Shown here in pieces: positions 46,626 to 48,418 of a stretch of DNA of 48,418 nucleotides. Source of the stretch: Rhodospirillaceae bacterium (GTDB lineage Bacteria > Pseudomonadota > Alphaproteobacteria > TMED109); NCBI GenBank assembly GCA_902527765.1, contig CABZPW010000002.1:1-48418 (forward strand), given 5' to 3'. Positions within the stretch are counted from its first letter, which is position 1; each line of letters starts with the position of its first letter. Position numbers and translations under genes: made by a program. The notes under the pieces are model-generated. The model ran no database searches. It was not told the DNA's origin and was given only the letters and a program-made list of their open reading frames with translations.

Positions 46626-48418
46626 TTATGTTCTCCATATTTATAATATTTAGTTTAGTATTAATTTTTTGAACTCCTCCATCCTGTAATTTTACAGACG
46701 TATTGATATCAATTGTTTTCTTATCTCCATATAAAGCTTCTACTATATCTGAGTACTTTTTGATTACAAAATTTCTTCTTAATTTTTTAGTTCTAGTAAG
46801 TTCATCATCATCAGCATCAAACTCTTTATAAAGAAGAACGAATTTTTTTATTCTTTGTTTATCAGGCAAAGTATCATTGACCTTCTTAGTTTCACTTGTT
46901 ATTAAACTTTCAATTTCTGTCTTATTTGCTAAATCAGAGTATGTAGTAAAACCTATTCGTTTGTTTTCAGCCCATTTTGAAAGAACCGAATATCTTATAC
47001 AAATAATTGCTGATAAATATTCTTTACCTGATCCAATAACCGCAGCTTCAGCTATATAAGATGAAAATTTTAGCTTATTCTCTATATATTGAGGAGAATA
47101 CCTTAAATTTTGTGCGGTATATGATAAATCTGACATTCTATCAATAACTACTAAATGCCCCATTTTATTAATATAGCCTGCATCTCCTGTAAAAAACCAA
47201 CCATTAGATAAAAAGTTTTCCTTAACATTTAAATACCCTTGCATACAATTTTTATTATTAACTTTAATTTCTCCAATACCCTCTTCATCTGGTTTATCAA
47301 TATCTATTTTTACAGTATCAAAGGGAAAACCTACAGAATCAAAATCAATATCTCCTTTTCTATGAATAGTATATGCTCCTATTTGTTCAGTTTGACCATA
47401 TAATTGTCTTAAAGGTATACCTATGTTAACAAAAAATTTAAATGTATCAGGCCCTAAAGCAGCTCCTCCTGTAGCAGCTGACTTGACAAAAGATAATCCT
47501 AACTGATCTCTAAGCCATCTATTAACGAGAAACTCACACAAAAGTTTGATCAAAAAGTTACTTTTTAATGACATTAGTTTCATAGATAAACCATAAATAC
47601 CTCTTTTTATAAAAGAAGAATCCATAACCTTTGACCTGATATCTGCGGCCATTTGTTCCCATACTCTAGGACCAAATAATATAAATGTCGGACCAATTTC
47701 TCTTAAATCATCAAATAAGGTTTCAGCCTCCTCAACAAAATTTACTTTCATTCTACTTATACACCATTTTCCTACTGCATATGTTTGTTCCATAATCCAA
47801 GGCATGGGCAAAACTGAAACATATTCATCATTGCTATTTTTAGGATCTGCTGATAAATAACTTTTTGAATGATTTAGCAAAGCTTTATGACTTATCATAG
47901 CTAGTTTTGGGTTAGCAGTCGTTCCTGATGTAGGGCAAAATATACAAGTATCTTCTTCATTAATATTCTCAAGTAATTTATTAAAAAAATTAGTGTTATG
48001 TTTTTAAATTCATGACCGGTCTTTAATAAATTTTTATAGGAAATTAACCTTTTATCATCATATTTATTCATGCCTTTAGGCTCATCATAAACTATTAAAT
48101 CAATTTTTCCTTTTGAATCTGATAATGACATAATTTTATCTGCTTGCTCTTCATCTTCTACAAAGACAACTCTACAACTTGAATAATCAATAAGATAAAT
48201 AATTTCACTTTCTAAAGCATCAGAATAGATACCTAAAGGTATGCTTCCTAAAGACTGCACTGCAATTTCTGCGAGCGTCCATCTTGGGGTATTATTACCT
48301 AATATAGCTATAGTTTTTTTCCCATGTATTCCTTTAGCGTGTAACCCTAATGTAATATTTTCTATTTCTTCCAAACACTGTTGCCAATCTTTAGTTTTCC
48401 AAACACCAAACTTTTTTT
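46615..48418 (-). CDS. Long-chain acyl-CoA synthetase-like AMP-binding protein; apparent frameshift near 48000 and truncated by the window edge
   Basis: C-terminal part (46615-47898): GQTEQIGAYTIHRKG; GWFFTGDAGYINKMGHLVVIDRMSD. Reading the A5 tract near 48000-48006 as A6 joins GHEFKK-HNTNFFNKLLENINEEDTCIFCPTSGTTANPKLAMISHKALL. N-terminal frame is open to the window edge. Confidence 0.88.

Noticed and set aside
1-48418. Search by eye for CRISPR arrays, tRNA/rRNA genes, transposases, phage genes, toxin-antitoxin pairs and restriction systems
   Set aside because: No repeat-spacer pattern, RNA gene or such domain was seen. The one HNH protein (32092-32652) belongs to a chromosomal family and has no methyltransferase or mobile-element partner.

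Overview
Low-GC, tightly packed alphaproteobacterial-type window. The taxon is inferred from gene content and synteny (argH-lptM-lysA, the DUF4175 protein, the ThrH type, the HIG1-domain protein, the LAB_N/DPM/ArnT set); no marker gene was compared. Most genes are on the minus strand. Left to right: a surface-glycan locus (methyltransferase/GT2 fusion, UDP-HexNAc dehydrogenase, three GT4s, a GT2, and two asparagine-synthase-like amidotransferases on either side of lepA); a radical SAM protein and TrkH; an RND pump with its adaptor; plsC, a DUF218 (YdcF-like) protein and an ftsE/ftsX-like pair; a small zinc-ribbon protein; a DUF4175 protein, lysA, lptM and argH; tlpA; a nicotinamidase with an export-like N-terminus; thrH, etfA, etfB and a HIG1-domain protein; a carboxylesterase and an HNH protein; an ArnT-like GT83, LAB_N and DPM-like lipid-modifying set; a full cytochrome c maturation (Ccm, system I) cluster including an unlisted ccmD; and a branched-chain-type ABC transporter with two acyl-CoA-ligase-like proteins. 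No tRNA, rRNA, CRISPR array, prophage or transposase was seen. I found no clearly new multi-gene system. The observations most worth a second look are four homopolymer frameshifts (three within 2.5 kb), an FtsE-like ATPase lacking several canonical ABC motifs, a possible AUU start codon on the HNH gene, tail-to-tail genes with no spacer, a 12-bp palindrome that encodes PKFW on both strands, the paired amidotransferases in the glycan locus, and the uncharacterised radical SAM protein next to TrkH.
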